A stretch of 64,000 nt of DNA from Endosaccharibacter trunci (GCA_024515975.1 JAMSKV010000002.1:1-64000); one strand, 5' to 3'; positions 29,367 through 38,643 are shown, numbered from the stretch's first letter. Program-made: numbers and translations. The notes: generated by a model from the letters alone, not told the origin.

Positions 29367-30107
29367 ATGACCTTCCCCAAGACCCTTCGCAGCCTCGCCC
29401 TCCTGGCCGGCGCCACGCTCGGCGTCGCCGCCCTGGCCGTGCCGCGCCTGGCCGCCATACCGTCCGCCTTCGCCGAGGAGGCCCCGCATCTGGTGCCGGC
29501 GCCCGAGCAACCCATGCCGCAGCCCATGCCGCAGCAGACCGGCTTGCAGCAGCTCACCGTGTCGGGTGGCTGCTTCTGGGGCGTGCAGGGCGTGTTCGAG
29601 CATGTGCGCGGCGTTCGCAAGGCGGTGTCCGGCTATACCGGCGGCAGCGCGGCGACCGCGCAATACGAGACCGTCAGCGGCGGCGACACCGGCCATGCGG
29701 AATCCGTGCAGATCACCTACGACCCGTCGGTGGTCAGCGAGGCCACGCTGCTTCGCATCTTCTTTTCGGTGGCGCTCGATCCGACCAGGTTGAACGCGCA
29801 GGGCCCCGATACCGGCACCCAGTATCGTTCCGAGATCTGGTACGCCAGCCCGGCTCAGGCGCAGGCAGCACGCGCCTATATCGCCCAGCTCGATGCGTCG
29901 CACAGCTTCGGCGCCCCGATCCGCACCCGTGTCGACCCGCTGCACGGTTTCTATCCGGCCGAGCGCTACCATCAGGACTATCTGATCCTGCACCCTGACG
30001 CGGCCTATATCGTCTACAACGATCTGCCGAAGGTCGAGGCGCTCCGCCGCCTGTTTCCCGAGTACTACGTGTCCAAGCCGGTGACGGTGCTCGCCTCCGC
30101 GAGCTGA
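29367..30107 (+). CDS. msrA: Exported methionine-S-sulfoxide reductase
   Basis: A 246-residue MsrA with a signal peptide (~1-36, ending AFAEEAP), a Pro/Met-rich spacer (EQPMPQPMPQQ) and the catalytic motif GGCFWG with Cys69. That is the only cysteine in the protein, so the usual resolving cysteines are absent and an external thiol or membrane electron donor is required. It follows msrB. The 3' end overlaps the convergent pspF gene by about 43 bp. Confidence 0.93.
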   Translation: MTFPKTLRSLALLAGATLGVAALAVPRLAAIPSAFAEEAPHLVPAPEQPMPQPMPQQTGLQQLTVSGGCFWGVQGVFEHVRGVRKAVSGYTGGSAATAQYETVSGGDTGHAESVQITYDPSVVSEATLLRIFFSVALDPTRLNAQGPDTGTQYRSEIWYASPAQAQAARAYIAQLDASHSFGAPIRTRVDPLHGFYPAERYHQDYLILHPDAAYIVYNDLPKVEALRRLFPEYYVSKPVTVLASAS

Positions 30108-31273
30108 TCCCCGTCGGCGCGGTCGCGTCCCGGCCGGTTCAGCAGGTTGTGCACCTTCAGATGGTGCCTGAACTGGTAGTAGGTCAGGCCGAGCGCCTTG
30201 GCCGCGTTGCGCTGGTTGAACCGGCTCGATTCCAGCGCGTCGCGCAGCAGGCGCTGCTCGAAATCCCGCGTCAGAGCCTCGAAATTTCCCGAAACCGGCT
30301 TCGATCCGTTGGCGGAAGGGCTGGGAGAGGGGGCGGGCAGGGACGGGGCCGCCGCCACGGGCGCCTGCTCCGCCCGGGTGGGGACGGAGAGCCCCGCCCC
30401 GAGCGCCGGGAACGGGTCCAGCACCACCCGCACGAGCGGCTTGTTCGGGTGTTCCATCCGATACACGCTGCGTTCGATCACGTTGCGCAGTTCGCGCACG
30501 TTGCCGGGCCAGTCATGCGATTTGAGCACCGCCATCGCTTCCGGCGCGAAGCCCGCGAACAGCTCGCGCCCCAGTTCGCGCGTCATGCGCACGGCGAAAT
30601 GCCCGGCCAGCAGCGGGATATCCTCCTGCCGTTCGCGCAGAGGCGGCACGGGCACCACGTCGAACGCCAGCCGGTCCAGAAGATCGGCGCGGAACCGCCC
30701 CGCCCTTACCAAAGACGGCAGATCGGCATGCGTCGCCGCCACCACGCGCACATCCACATGCTGCGGCTCGTTGCCGCCCACGCGCTCGAACGTGCCGTAC
30801 TCGATCACGCGCAGGAGCTTTTCCTGCACCGCCATGGAGGCGGTGGCGATCTCGTCCAGGAACAGGGTGCCGCCATCGGCCAGCTCGAACCGGCCGGCGC
30901 GACGCTTGCCGGCGCCGGTGAACGAGCCGGCCTCGTGCCCGAACAGCTCGCTATCCAGAAGCGCCTCGCTGAGAACGGCGCAGTTCAGTTTGATGAAGGG
31001 CCGGTCCCAGCGCTGCGACAGGAAGGCCAGGCGACTCGCCACCAGCTCCTTGCCGGTGCCCCGCTCGCCGATCACCAGTACCGGCCGGTTCAGCGGCGCG
31101 GCGATCGAGATATGCGCCAGCATGGCCAGAAAGCGCGGCGCTTCGCCGATCGGCGTCGTGGTCTCGCTGTTCGGGCTGGGAGATCGCGCCAATGATTGGT
31201 CCTCCTGGCCATTCGGGGCCGCTGTCTTATCCTGCTGATCCCGGTGGCTCCCGGCAAGGGACGATCGAAACAA
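30065..31273 (-). CDS. pspF: Sigma-54-dependent activator PspF
   Basis: A 402-residue bacterial enhancer-binding protein without a receiver domain, as expected of PspF. It has Walker A GERGTGKE (~69-76), the sigma-54 contact loop as GSFTGA (116-121; most family members have GAFTGA), Walker B GTLFLDEI and a C-terminal Fis-type helix-turn-helix ([20 protein letters not shown]). The first ~40 residues are low-complexity and could mean a later start. It is divergent from pspA and activates its sigma-54 promoter when released by PspA. Confidence 0.92.
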   Translation of the reverse strand: MFRSSLAGSHRDQQDKTAAPNGQEDQSLARSPSPNSETTTPIGEAPRFLAMLAHISIAAPLNRPVLVIGERGTGKELVASRLAFLSQRWDRPFIKLNCAVLSEALLDSELFGHEAGSFTGAGKRRAGRFELADGGTLFLDEIATASMAVQEKLLRVIEYGTFERVGGNEPQHVDVRVVAATHADLPSLVRAGRFRADLLDRLAFDVVPVPPLRERQEDIPLLAGHFAVRMTRELGRELFAGFAPEAMAVLKSHDWPGNVRELRNVIERSVYRMEHPNKPLVRVVLDPFPALGAGLSVPTRAEQAPVAAAPSLPAPSPSPSANGSKPVSGNFEALTRDFEQRLLRDALESSRFNQRNAAKALGLTYYQFRHHLKVHNLLNRPGRDRADGDQLAEASTVTGLDT

Positions 31274-31320
31274 TCAGCCGAATCAAGACTCTGGCGGCTC
31301 GGCGCCCAGAGTACGGGCTG

Positions 31321-31336
31321 TGGCATGGAAGCTGCT
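31321..31336 (+). promoter_or_regulatory. Sigma-54 (-24/-12) promoter of pspA
   Basis: TGGCATGGAAGCTGCT matches the sigma-54 consensus: invariant GG (31322-31323) and GC (31334-31335) are separated by exactly 10 bases. Transcription would start about 12 bases later (~31347), leaving a ~40-nt leader before pspA. The divergent PspF gene supplies the required activator. Confidence 0.85.
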
Positions 31337-31386
31337 GAGCTAGGCTATCGAATACAGGAGCGGTCCCCGACCGAAGGAACCAGGCC

Positions 31387-32097
31387 ATGAGCATCTTTTC
31401 CCGCTTGTCCGACATCGTGAACGCCAACATCAATACGCTGGTCGCCCGCGCCGAGGACCCTCGCAAGATCATCCGCCTGATCATTCAGGAGATGGAGGAT
31501 ACGCTGGTCGAGGTGCGCTCTTCGGCCGTGCAGACCATCGCCGAGCGCAAGGAGCTGGAACGCCGCATGGCCCAGCTCGCCCGGGACGAGGCGGAATGGG
31601 AACGCAAGGCCGAGCTGGCGCTGACCCATAACCGCGAGGATCTGGCGCGCGGCGCGTTGCAGGCCCGCACCCATCTGGCCAAGACGAGGGAAGGGCTCCG
31701 CACCCAGCACGAGCAGATCGTCTCCGGCCTGGCGCAGCAGAACGACGATATCGCCAAGCTCCAGGCCAAGCTCGCCGACGCCAAATCGCGCGAACAGGCG
31801 CTGATGTCGCGTGCGTCGATCGCCAATTCGCGCGTGAAGCTGCGCGAGCGGCTTTACGACGAGCGCATCGGCGACGCGTTCGGCCGGTTCGAGCAGGTGG
31901 AGCGCAATCTGGACGCGCTGGAAGGTCGTGTGGAATCCTTCGACCTCGGCCGACGCACGCTGGAACAGGAAATCGAGGGTCTCGAAGCCGACAGCGCCGT
32001 GGAAACCGAGCTGGCCGCGATGCGGGCGCGCCTGCGGAAGCGGGACGAGGCGCCGTCCGCCCCGGCCGTCGAAGGTCCAGAAACCACCCGTTCCTGA
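31387..32097 (+). CDS. pspA: Phage shock protein A
   Basis: A 236-residue, almost wholly coiled-coil PspA/IM30 protein (MSIFSRLSDIVNANINTLV; EDPRKIIRLIIQEMEDTLVE). It binds stressed inner membrane to preserve the proton gradient and inhibits PspF when idle. GAAGGAACC precedes the ATG. It is the first gene of the pspABC-GIN operon. Confidence 0.96.
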   Translation: MSIFSRLSDIVNANINTLVARAEDPRKIIRLIIQEMEDTLVEVRSSAVQTIAERKELERRMAQLARDEAEWERKAELALTHNREDLARGALQARTHLAKTREGLRTQHEQIVSGLAQQNDDIAKLQAKLADAKSREQALMSRASIANSRVKLRERLYDERIGDAFGRFEQVERNLDALEGRVESFDLGRRTLEQEIEGLEADSAVETELAAMRARLRKRDEAPSAPAVEGPETTRS

Positions 32098-32109
32098 GGC
32101 GAAACCGAA

Positions 32110-32391
32110 ATGGACCCCGCAACCCTTGCCGTTCTGGGCGGCAACCATTTCGTAGGCGACATCACCAGCCTGGTTTCCGTGATCGGCGGCCTGCTGTTCC
32201 TGGCCTGGATGGTGAAGCTCCGGCACGAGCGCCGCATGCGTGAAGGCCAGGCCGCCACGCTGGGCGTCGAGGAGCGTCGCGCCCTGGACGAGATGAGCGC
32301 GCTCGCCCAGCGCATGGAGCAGCGTGTGGAGAACCTGGAACGCATTCTCGACAACGAGTTGTCCGGCTGGCGCAGCCGGATGCCGCGCTAG
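32110..32391 (+). CDS. pspB: PspB-like envelope stress protein
   Basis: A 93-residue protein with one N-terminal membrane helix (~17-36) and a charged coiled-coil cytosolic part (LAQRMEQRVENLERILD) that matches the PspB tail, where PspA is bound. It starts 12 bp after pspA. Together with PspC it senses membrane stress. Confidence 0.85.
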   Translation: MDPATLAVLGGNHFVGDITSLVSVIGGLLFLAWMVKLRHERRMREGQAATLGVEERRALDEMSALAQRMEQRVENLERILDNELSGWRSRMPR

Positions 32392-32403
32392 GGGAGCCCG
32401 GGC

Positions 32404-32823
32404 ATGAACGGCTTCGGGGAACCGCCGCGCCTCTGGCGGCATGATGACGGCGCCATCTTCGCCGGCGTCTGCGCCGGGCTGGCTGAGGATCTCGACCTCC
32501 CCCTGCCTCTGGTGCGGCTGGTGGCGCTGGTGTTCGTCGTGCTGCCGACCGGCCTCGCCTACCTCGCTCTGGGCATCCTGCTGCGCCGCCGGCCCGGTGC
32601 CGCCGCCGTCTTCGCCGAGCGCGCCTTCATGGCGCGCGATTCCGGCCCGGCCCGCTCCGGCCCCCGTGCGCCGGCCGGCGCCTCGGCGCTGCCGCCCCGG
32701 CAGGAATGGGCGCTGCTGCAGCACCGGCTGCTGGCGCTGGAGCCGCGCATCACCCGGATCGAGGGCGTCGTGACGGCGGAGGATTTCGAGCTGCAGCGCG
32801 ATTTCCGTCGCATGGGGCCCTGA
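32404..32823 (+). CDS. pspC: PspC domain protein
   Basis: A 139-residue PspC protein. The PspC domain (LWRHDDGAIFAGVCAGLAEDL, followed by a membrane helix VRLVALVFVVLPTGLAYLALG) is at the N-terminus. The C-terminal half is a Pro/Ala-rich cytosolic tail ending in a helical segment. It anchors PspA signalling at the membrane with PspB. Confidence 0.9.
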   Translation: MNGFGEPPRLWRHDDGAIFAGVCAGLAEDLDLPLPLVRLVALVFVVLPTGLAYLALGILLRRRPGAAAVFAERAFMARDSGPARSGPRAPAGASALPPRQEWALLQHRLLALEPRITRIEGVVTAEDFELQRDFRRMGP

Positions 32824-32828
32824 CCGCC

Positions 32829-33875
32829 ATGGTCTGGTTTCCCATCACCGATCCGTCCCGTGCCGCCGACATCCGCATGCGTCGCAAGCGTGCTCTGATG
32901 CTGCTGGGCCTGGTCGTCTGCGTGCCCTGGCTGCTCTGGGGCAACCATGCCGAACACGCGGCCAACCATCGCAGGGTGAGGTTGACGATCTCCGACCTCC
33001 CGGAGCCGCCCGTGCCTCCGGTTCCGCCGGTGCCCCCGGAACCGCCGGCCCCGCCGACCGGAGCGCAGAGCCAGCGCTTCACCGCCGCTTCCCTCACCAT
33101 CGATCTGCCCTGCGCCGATTCCGTTTCCATCCAGGAGGACGATTCCCTCGACGGCCAGACCGTGCTGAGCGCAAGCCAGTCCACGCTGGATGCGATCTCG
33201 GTGCGAAACGGCACTCTCACCGAGGGACGCGGCTGCTCCGACGATTCCGGCGTGGTGATCCGTACCGGCCGGACCACGCCGCTCACTCTGGTCCAGTCCG
33301 GCGACAACGATCTTCATGTCGGTCGTTTCGACGGCGCCGTGTCGCTGGTCGTGGATGGCAGCGGCGATGTGCGGATCGACCATGCCGGCGCGCTCACGGT
33401 GCGGGGCAACAAGAGCGGCGACGTGTCGGTGGGTTCGGTCAGCGGTCCCGTCACCGCGATCATGACCGGCTCCGGCGATCTCGGCATCGATGGCGGCACC
33501 ATTCCCGTGCTCGACGCCACCTTGCGCGGCTCGGCCGGGCTGAACCTCGGCTCCGTTGCGATCCTCGGCGGCCGGATCGCGGCGGTCGGCAGCGGCGATA
33601 TTTCCCTGGCCTCGGCCCGGGACGCGTTCGAGGCCGATCTGAGCGGCAGCGGAGATATGACGATCAAGAGCGTGGATCTGCAGCATCTCGAACTGAGAGC
33701 CTACGGATCGGGCGACGTGACGATCGGCACCGGCCGGATCGCCGTGATGAACGCCGTGCGTTACGGCTCGGGCGATCTCTCCATCGCCGCCGAGATCGGC
33801 AGCGGCCTGTTCGACCATCGGGGGAACGGCGACGTGGACATCCCGCATCGCGGAGCGTTGCAGTCGCACAACTGA
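32829..33875 (+). CDS. GIN/DUF2807-type beta-helix protein in the psp operon
   Basis: A 348-residue membrane-anchored protein. A short basic N-terminus is followed by a membrane helix (ALMLLGLVVCVPWLLWG), a proline-rich linker (PPVPPVPPVPPEPP) and a repetitive beta-rich region. That region carries recurring SGDV/GSGDL turns every ~18-22 residues, typical of the head GIN (DUF2807) fold. It begins 5 bp after pspC and is co-transcribed. The function is unknown; an extracytoplasmic part of envelope-stress sensing is inferred. Confidence 0.85.
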   Translation: MVWFPITDPSRAADIRMRRKRALMLLGLVVCVPWLLWGNHAEHAANHRRVRLTISDLPEPPVPPVPPVPPEPPAPPTGAQSQRFTAASLTIDLPCADSVSIQEDDSLDGQTVLSASQSTLDAISVRNGTLTEGRGCSDDSGVVIRTGRTTPLTLVQSGDNDLHVGRFDGAVSLVVDGSGDVRIDHAGALTVRGNKSGDVSVGSVSGPVTAIMTGSGDLGIDGGTIPVLDATLRGSAGLNLGSVAILGGRIAAVGSGDISLASARDAFEADLSGSGDMTIKSVDLQHLELRAYGSGDVTIGTGRIAVMNAVRYGSGDLSIAAEIGSGLFDHRGNGDVDIPHRGALQSHN

Positions 33876-33914
33876 GGTCTTCAGCCTCGGACGGACGCCC
33901 CCTCTCAAGGAAAC

Positions 33915-33950
33915 AGGCCGGAACCGCGGATGCGGCTCCGGCCTCTTCTT
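33915..33950. terminator. Probable bidirectional terminator between psp operon and glycine-zipper gene
   Basis: GGCCGGA (33916-33922) pairs with TCCGGCC (33937-33943), with an inner CCGC/GCGG helix. TCTTCTT follows on the plus strand and TGTTTCC on the minus strand. It lies between convergent genes and could serve both. Confidence 0.75.
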
Positions 33951-33968
33951 GCGTTCAGAGTGACGTGT

Positions 33969-34286
33969 TCAGTGCTGCGGCGAGTCCGCGGCCGGCGGCG
34001 GAACGGCGGCGGACGGCGGCATCCTGCCGTCGTTGGCGTGCTCGGCGCGATACGCCGCGGCGTCCTTGCGCTCCTTCTTGCGATATTCGTGGCGCACATA
34101 CATGCCGGTGACGCAGCCGCCTGCGGCACCCAGGACGCCATGATGGGCGACATGGCCGCCGACGGCGCCGACAGCGCCGTATTTCAGGCAGCCGCCCGGT
34201 TCGGCCAGGGCGGGTGCCGCTGGAAGCACCGCGATGCCCAGAAGCAGGGCCAGCCCGGCGCGGGCGGGGGAGCGTTTGATCGGCAT
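33969..34286 (-). CDS. Small secreted glycine-zipper protein
   Basis: A 105-residue exported protein with a signal peptide (~1-29, ending ALAEPG). A Gly/Ala-rich helix pair (YGAVGAVGGHVAHHGVLGAAG) resembling a glycine-zipper membrane segment follows. The tail is basic, then Pro/Ala-rich. Such small proteins are found in the envelope; the role is unknown. Confidence 0.7.
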   Translation of the reverse strand: MPIKRSPARAGLALLLGIAVLPAAPALAEPGGCLKYGAVGAVGGHVAHHGVLGAAGGCVTGMYVRHEYRKKERKDAAAYRAEHANDGRMPPSAAVPPPAADSPQH

Positions 34287-34447
34287 GATGATCCTTCGCG
34301 GCTGATGGTCGGAAAAGAAACGTGGCAAATCGTTTCGGGCTGCATCATTTCCGGAATTAAAGCCTGCGAAGGAAACGGGGCGATCGTGGCGCCCCGAGGA
34401 CGGATTGGAGGCGTTTTGGCGGCGCGATCGTTTTGATCGCCTGCTGG

Positions 34448-35083
34448 TCAGCCGGGTGCCAGACGGAACAACCGTGTCGGCCGTAATTCCCGGTCCTCCA
34501 GCTCGAGCGACGTCGGCACGTCGAAGGACGCGATCGGCTCCAGACCCTCTGACGGCAGATAGGCGCGGCCGGGATCGGCCACCCAAATCTCGGTCTTCCC
34601 GGCGAGCCGGCGCAGCCAGGGCAGGATATGCCGCGTCATCGGCGCCTCGTAGCAGACATCGCCGCACAGGATCAGGTCCCAGTCCGACGCTTCGCCCACC
34701 ACGTCGCGCGCGAGCGGCGTCACCGTCACACCGTTCAACGCCGCGTTCATGGTGATCGCCGCGATCGCCATCGGATCGATCTCGGCCGCCTCGACGCAGG
34801 TGGCCCCGGCCAGGGCGGCGGCCACCGAGGCGATGCCGCCACCGGCCGCGAAATCCAGCACGCGCTTGCCCCGTACCGATTCGGGCCGGTCCAGCAGGTG
34901 CCGGCTCAGTGCCTGGCCGCCTGGCCAGGCGAAGGCCCAGAACGGCGGCTCCACCCCGCTGCGCGCCAGCCAGGCTTCCGAGGCCTGCCAGATCGGCGTG
35001 ATCTCGGTCGCCAGATGGAGCCTGATCTCCGGCACCAGCGGCGCTGCGGCGATGGTGGTGTGGGCGGCGATGAACTCCTGCAT
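34448..35083 (-). CDS. Class I SAM-dependent methyltransferase (METTL20/ETFB-lysine type)
   Basis: A 211-residue methyltransferase with SAM motif I VLDFAAGGGIASVAAALAGA, the acidic motif AEIDPMAIAA and GDVCYEAPM downstream. It is most like bacterial homologues of the electron-transfer-flavoprotein beta-subunit lysine methyltransferase and PrmA. The start at 35083 is chosen because the extension to 35248 is low-quality. The target protein is inferred from homology only. Confidence 0.8.
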   Translation of the reverse strand: MQEFIAAHTTIAAAPLVPEIRLHLATEITPIWQASEAWLARSGVEPPFWAFAWPGGQALSRHLLDRPESVRGKRVLDFAAGGGIASVAAALAGATCVEAAEIDPMAIAAITMNAALNGVTVTPLARDVVGEASDWDLILCGDVCYEAPMTRHILPWLRRLAGKTEIWVADPGRAYLPSEGLEPIASFDVPTSLELEDRELRPTRLFRLAPG

Positions 35084-35295
35084 TCCGCTTCTTTGCCCGA
35101 AGGCCGGCCGGCGCGCATCCCCCGACGCGATCGTCGGCGCCTGCTCCGGGTGCCTGCCCCGGGTGCCTGCCCTGGGGCGCTCGTTACCCGGGCGAGGGTT
35201 ACGTTCGGTCACCGAGAGACCGGTGGGGCGGTTACGAAGCCCCGGCATGGTCCGGCCAGGCCTCGACCAGAGGCGCCCGGTTGAATGGATGCAGC

Positions 35296-35775
35296 ATGAT
35301 CAAGAAAACCACTTTCGCGGTTCTGGCCCTCGGCGCCGCCCTCGGCACCACACTGGGCGTCGCGCACGCCCAGCACGGCCCCGGCTTCTGGCGCCATGAC
35401 CCGCTTCTCGCCGGCGTCACCCTCACCGACGCTCAGCAGCAGAAAATCGACGCGTTGAACAAGTCCGACCGCCACGCCAACAAAAGCCTGTTCCAGCAGG
35501 TCCGGGCGATCGACAAGAAGATCGACGCGGCCCTGCTGACGCCCGGTCCGGTGAGCGAAGCCAATCTTGCCCCGCTCGTGCAGCAGAAGGCGGCCCTGAT
35601 GGCGCAGCTCGATAGCGCGCGTCTGTCGCAGGAGATCGCGGTCCGCAACCTGCTCACCGACGATCAACTCGCCATCGCCGCCGCAACCCGCGCCAAGCTG
35701 GATTCCCTGCGGGAACAGGAACGCGCCCTGCACGCGGCCTCGGCGACGCCCTCCGCCGCCCCGGCCGGCAACTAG
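35296..35775 (+). CDS. Spy/CpxP-like periplasmic protein
   Basis: A 159-residue exported helical protein. The signal peptide (~1-25, ending AHAQHG) is followed by long helices with two LTxxQ-type motifs (LTDAQQQKI, LTDDQL), which define the Spy/CpxP family of periplasmic chaperones and stress modulators. It fits the envelope-stress theme of its neighbours. The exact client is unknown. Confidence 0.75.
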   Translation: MIKKTTFAVLALGAALGTTLGVAHAQHGPGFWRHDPLLAGVTLTDAQQQKIDALNKSDRHANKSLFQQVRAIDKKIDAALLTPGPVSEANLAPLVQQKAALMAQLDSARLSQEIAVRNLLTDDQLAIAAATRAKLDSLREQERALHAASATPSAAPAGN

Positions 35776-35777
35776 CC

Positions 35778-36152
35778 TCAGTTCATCAATGTCCGCGCGA
35801 GCTCGACCAGCTCGTGCGGACGATAAGGCTTCTGCAGCAGGGCGAAGTTGAGCTCGGTGCGCCAGCTTTGCCGGAACACGTCCGGCCGGCCCGAGACGAT
35901 CACCACCGGGATCGCGGGCGCCTTCTCCCGGATGCGCTCCGCCAGCGCGCCGCCATCCATCTGGCCCGGCATATTGAAATCCGTCACCAGCATGGTGAAG
36001 TGCTGCGGCCGCTCGTCGAACAAATGCATTGCCTCGTGGCCGCTGGATGCGCCAACCACGTCGAAGCCCGCATCCCGCAGGCTCTCGCTCATGATCTCCC
36101 GGATCAGGTCCTCGTCTTCCACCAGAAGAATGCACACGTCGCGTCGCCCCAC
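35778..36152 (-). CDS. Single-domain response regulator
   Basis: A 124-residue receiver domain only. Acidic residues are in LLVEDEDLI, the phospho-acceptor Asp in LVTDFNMPG, the Ser in VIVSGR and the Lys in LLQKPYR. There is no output domain, so it acts as a phosphate relay or by protein contact. It faces a LOV-type histidine kinase gene across 60 bp, and the kinase lacks its own receiver, so they are likely partners. Confidence 0.88.
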   Translation of the reverse strand: MGRRDVCILLVEDEDLIREIMSESLRDAGFDVVGASSGHEAMHLFDERPQHFTMLVTDFNMPGQMDGGALAERIREKAPAIPVVIVSGRPDVFRQSWRTELNFALLQKPYRPHELVELARTLMN

Positions 36153-36212
36153 CTCCCGCAGCCTGAGTTAACCCTGAGCCCGCGCGTTGGTTCGCCGCGG
36201 ACCCTGCCCCCC

Positions 36213-37457
36213 ATGACGACGGACACGGCCTGTTGTAATGTGGGCACAATGACAAGGAAGAAGAACACCGTCGCGACATCGCGTGAGCGGTCCGGCGACG
36301 CGGCCACGTCCGCCGCCCGGTCCGGCATCATCCGCAATGCCGGGCTGAGCGGCCATGGCGACGTGTTCTTCGCCGCCATGCAGCTCAGCCGCATGGCCAT
36401 GTGCCTGACCGATCCCAACCTGCCGGACGAGCCGATCGTCTTCTGCAACCAGGCCTTCGAGGAACTCACCGGCTACACCGCCGCCGAAGTGGTCGGCCGG
36501 AATTGCCGCTTCCTGCAGGGCGCCGGCACCGACCGGGCCGCCGTCTCCTCCATCGGGCCGCGCCTGCGGGCCGGGCAGGACGTGCGGATCGAGGTGATGA
36601 ACTACCGCAAGGACGGCTCCGCCTTCTGGAACGAGCTGTCGATCTCGGAGATCCGCGACGATTCGGGCGCGATCCGCTACCATTTCGCCAGCCAGACCGA
36701 CGTCACCCGCAGGCGCGAAGCCGAGACCGTGCTGCGCCAGTCGCAGCGCATGGAGGCGTTGGGCGGCATGGCGGCCAGCGTCGCGCATGAATTCAACAAC
36801 CTGATGACCATCGTGCTGGCCAATCTGGAGCGGGCCGCGGAGGGCGAGGACGCCGAGCGCCGCCGCCGCCAGATCCAGCGCGCCAGCTGGGGCGCCGAGC
36901 GCGCCGCGCGTCTCACCGGGCAGATGCTGCGCTTCGCCCGGCGGCAGTTCCACGAATCCGAGGTGATGGATGTGAACCGCACCATCGCCGATTGCGACGT
37001 GATCCTCGATCAGATGGCCGGAGAGGCGGTGGCGGTGCATCTCGCTCTGGCCGATGAACCCTTGTTCGCCAATCTGGATGCCAGCCAGCTCGAGCTCGTG
37101 CTGCTCAATCTGGTGCGCAACGCTGCCGACGCGTCCGAGCCGGGACAGGCGGTCCATATTTCCACCGGGCTGGTCCGTCAGGATGGCCAGGAGGCGGTCG
37201 AGATCGCGGTGCAGGACGAGGGCAGCGGCATGCCGGCGCTGGTGCTGCGGCGCGCTACGGAAGCGTTCTTCACCACAAAGGGGCCGGGCAAGGGCACGGG
37301 GCTCGGTCTGTCCATGGTGCGCAGCTTCGCCGAGCAATGCGGCGGCCGTTTGCTGATCGAGAGCCAGGAAGGCGAGGGCACCACCGTGCGTCTGCGCTTT
37401 CCCAGGCAGACACCCCCGGCCCTTTCGGTCGATCCTGAGGCTACGCTGCCCGCTTGA
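36213..37457 (+). CDS. LOV-type PAS histidine kinase (putative blue-light sensor)
   Basis: A 414-residue kinase. The PAS domain (~50-165) carries the LOV signature GRNCRFLQ (95-102) with the flavin-adduct cysteine at 98 and NYRKDGSAFWN on the later strand, so FMN-based blue-light sensing is predicted. The kinase domain has phospho-His192 in SVAHEFNNLM and an ATPase with NLVRNAADA and GKGTGLGLSM. There are no membrane helices. An alternative start is 36249. The end overlaps the convergent AI-2E gene by 17 bp. Confidence 0.88.
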   Translation: MTTDTACCNVGTMTRKKNTVATSRERSGDAATSAARSGIIRNAGLSGHGDVFFAAMQLSRMAMCLTDPNLPDEPIVFCNQAFEELTGYTAAEVVGRNCRFLQGAGTDRAAVSSIGPRLRAGQDVRIEVMNYRKDGSAFWNELSISEIRDDSGAIRYHFASQTDVTRRREAETVLRQSQRMEALGGMAASVAHEFNNLMTIVLANLERAAEGEDAERRRRQIQRASWGAERAARLTGQMLRFARRQFHESEVMDVNRTIADCDVILDQMAGEAVAVHLALADEPLFANLDASQLELVLLNLVRNAADASEPGQAVHISTGLVRQDGQEAVEIAVQDEGSGMPALVLRRATEAFFTTKGPGKGTGLGLSMVRSFAEQCGGRLLIESQEGEGTTVRLRFPRQTPPALSVDPEATLPA

Positions 37458-38643
37458 ACGGCAGGGCGGTCTGGATTCGTCCCTTGCGCGGCGCGCCCCC
37501 CACGATGTGACCGATCGCGGTCAGGCTTTCCACATGGTCGCAGACGATCTTGAACACGGCCAGCAACGGCACGCTCAGGAAAGCGCCCGGAATCCCCCAG
37601 AGCCAGTCCCAGAACAGCAGCGACGCCATCACCAGAACCGGGTTCAGGGTGAAGCGCTTGGCAAGCAGCATTGGGGTGATGGTCTCGCCTTCCAGCAGAT
37701 GGATGGCGAAATAGATCGCCGGCGGCAGCAGGGCATGCAGAGGGGAGGCGAAGCTGAACAGCCCCACGAAGAAATACACCACGATGCCGGTGAACGGACC
37801 GATGATCGGGATGTAGTTCAGCAGAAACGCCAGCACGCCCCACAGCAGCGGGTTGGGCAGGCCGAGCAGGAAGCACTGCCCGAAATTCAGCAGCCCCACC
37901 AGCAGGTTCATCACCGTGATGGTCGCGAGATACAGCGACACGTTGCGCTCGATCTCGGAGGCGATCTGAACCGTGCGCCTCTTGTCGGCGAAGGTCGGCA
38001 TGATCTCCACGAAGCGGCGCAGCAGGCTGTCGCCCTCGTAGAGCAGGAAGAACAGCATCAGCAGCATCGAGAACAGTTGGCCCAGGAAGGCGCGGGTGCC
38101 GATCAGGATGCTCGATCCGACCGAGGTCAGGCCGGGGCTGCCGGCCTGTTGCACGGTGACCACGCGCGTCCCGCCGCCGCCGCCCTCGAACAGCCTGCCG
38201 ACCTTGTCCATGCCGGTCTGGAGCGCGTGGATGGGGTGGTTCAGGAACGAGAGCTTGTGCTGCAGCGCCGGCAGGCTTTCCGGCGCGCGCGAGATCCATC
38301 CCGAGGCCGGGACGGAGATGGCTGTGCCGATCGCACCGACCACGCCGAACAGCAGCCCGATCAGCAGCAGCGCCGCCAGCACCTTCGGGATATGGAGCCG
38401 GTTGTGCAGGAACCGCATCGGCCCGCTCAGAAGCAGGTTCAGCACGCCGGCCAGCACGAAAGGCAGCACGATGTCGGAGGTGAAGTAGAGCGTGTAGAAC
38501 ACCGCCAGGATGGTCAGGATCAGGATGCAGACCGACATCAGGCTGAGCCCGCCGCTTTGCCGGTGCGCCATCACGGAGGCCTGGGCCCGAATCTGCTCCG
38601 TGCGCGACGAGAGTACGGGGTCGTCGCTGTTGATCGGGTCCAT
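37441..38643 (-). CDS. AI-2E family transporter (UPF0118)
   Basis: A 400-residue, about 8-helix membrane protein of the AI-2E family (LPFVLAGVLNLLLSGPMR; LPNPLLWGVLAFLLNYIPIIG, a family hallmark). The family exports autoinducer-2 (TqsA) or exchanges Na+/H+; most members are uncharacterised. The start is put at 38643 (MDPINSDD). A similar but longer paralogue is at 49519. It ends against the LOV-kinase gene. Confidence 0.88.
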   Translation of the reverse strand: MDPINSDDPVLSSRTEQIRAQASVMAHRQSGGLSLMSVCILILTILAVFYTLYFTSDIVLPFVLAGVLNLLLSGPMRFLHNRLHIPKVLAALLLIGLLFGVVGAIGTAISVPASGWISRAPESLPALQHKLSFLNHPIHALQTGMDKVGRLFEGGGGGTRVVTVQQAGSPGLTSVGSSILIGTRAFLGQLFSMLLMLFFLLYEGDSLLRRFVEIMPTFADKRRTVQIASEIERNVSLYLATITVMNLLVGLLNFGQCFLLGLPNPLLWGVLAFLLNYIPIIGPFTGIVVYFFVGLFSFASPLHALLPPAIYFAIHLLEGETITPMLLAKRFTLNPVLVMASLLFWDWLWGIPGAFLSVPLLAVFKIVCDHVESLTAIGHIVGGAPRKGRIQTALPFKRAA

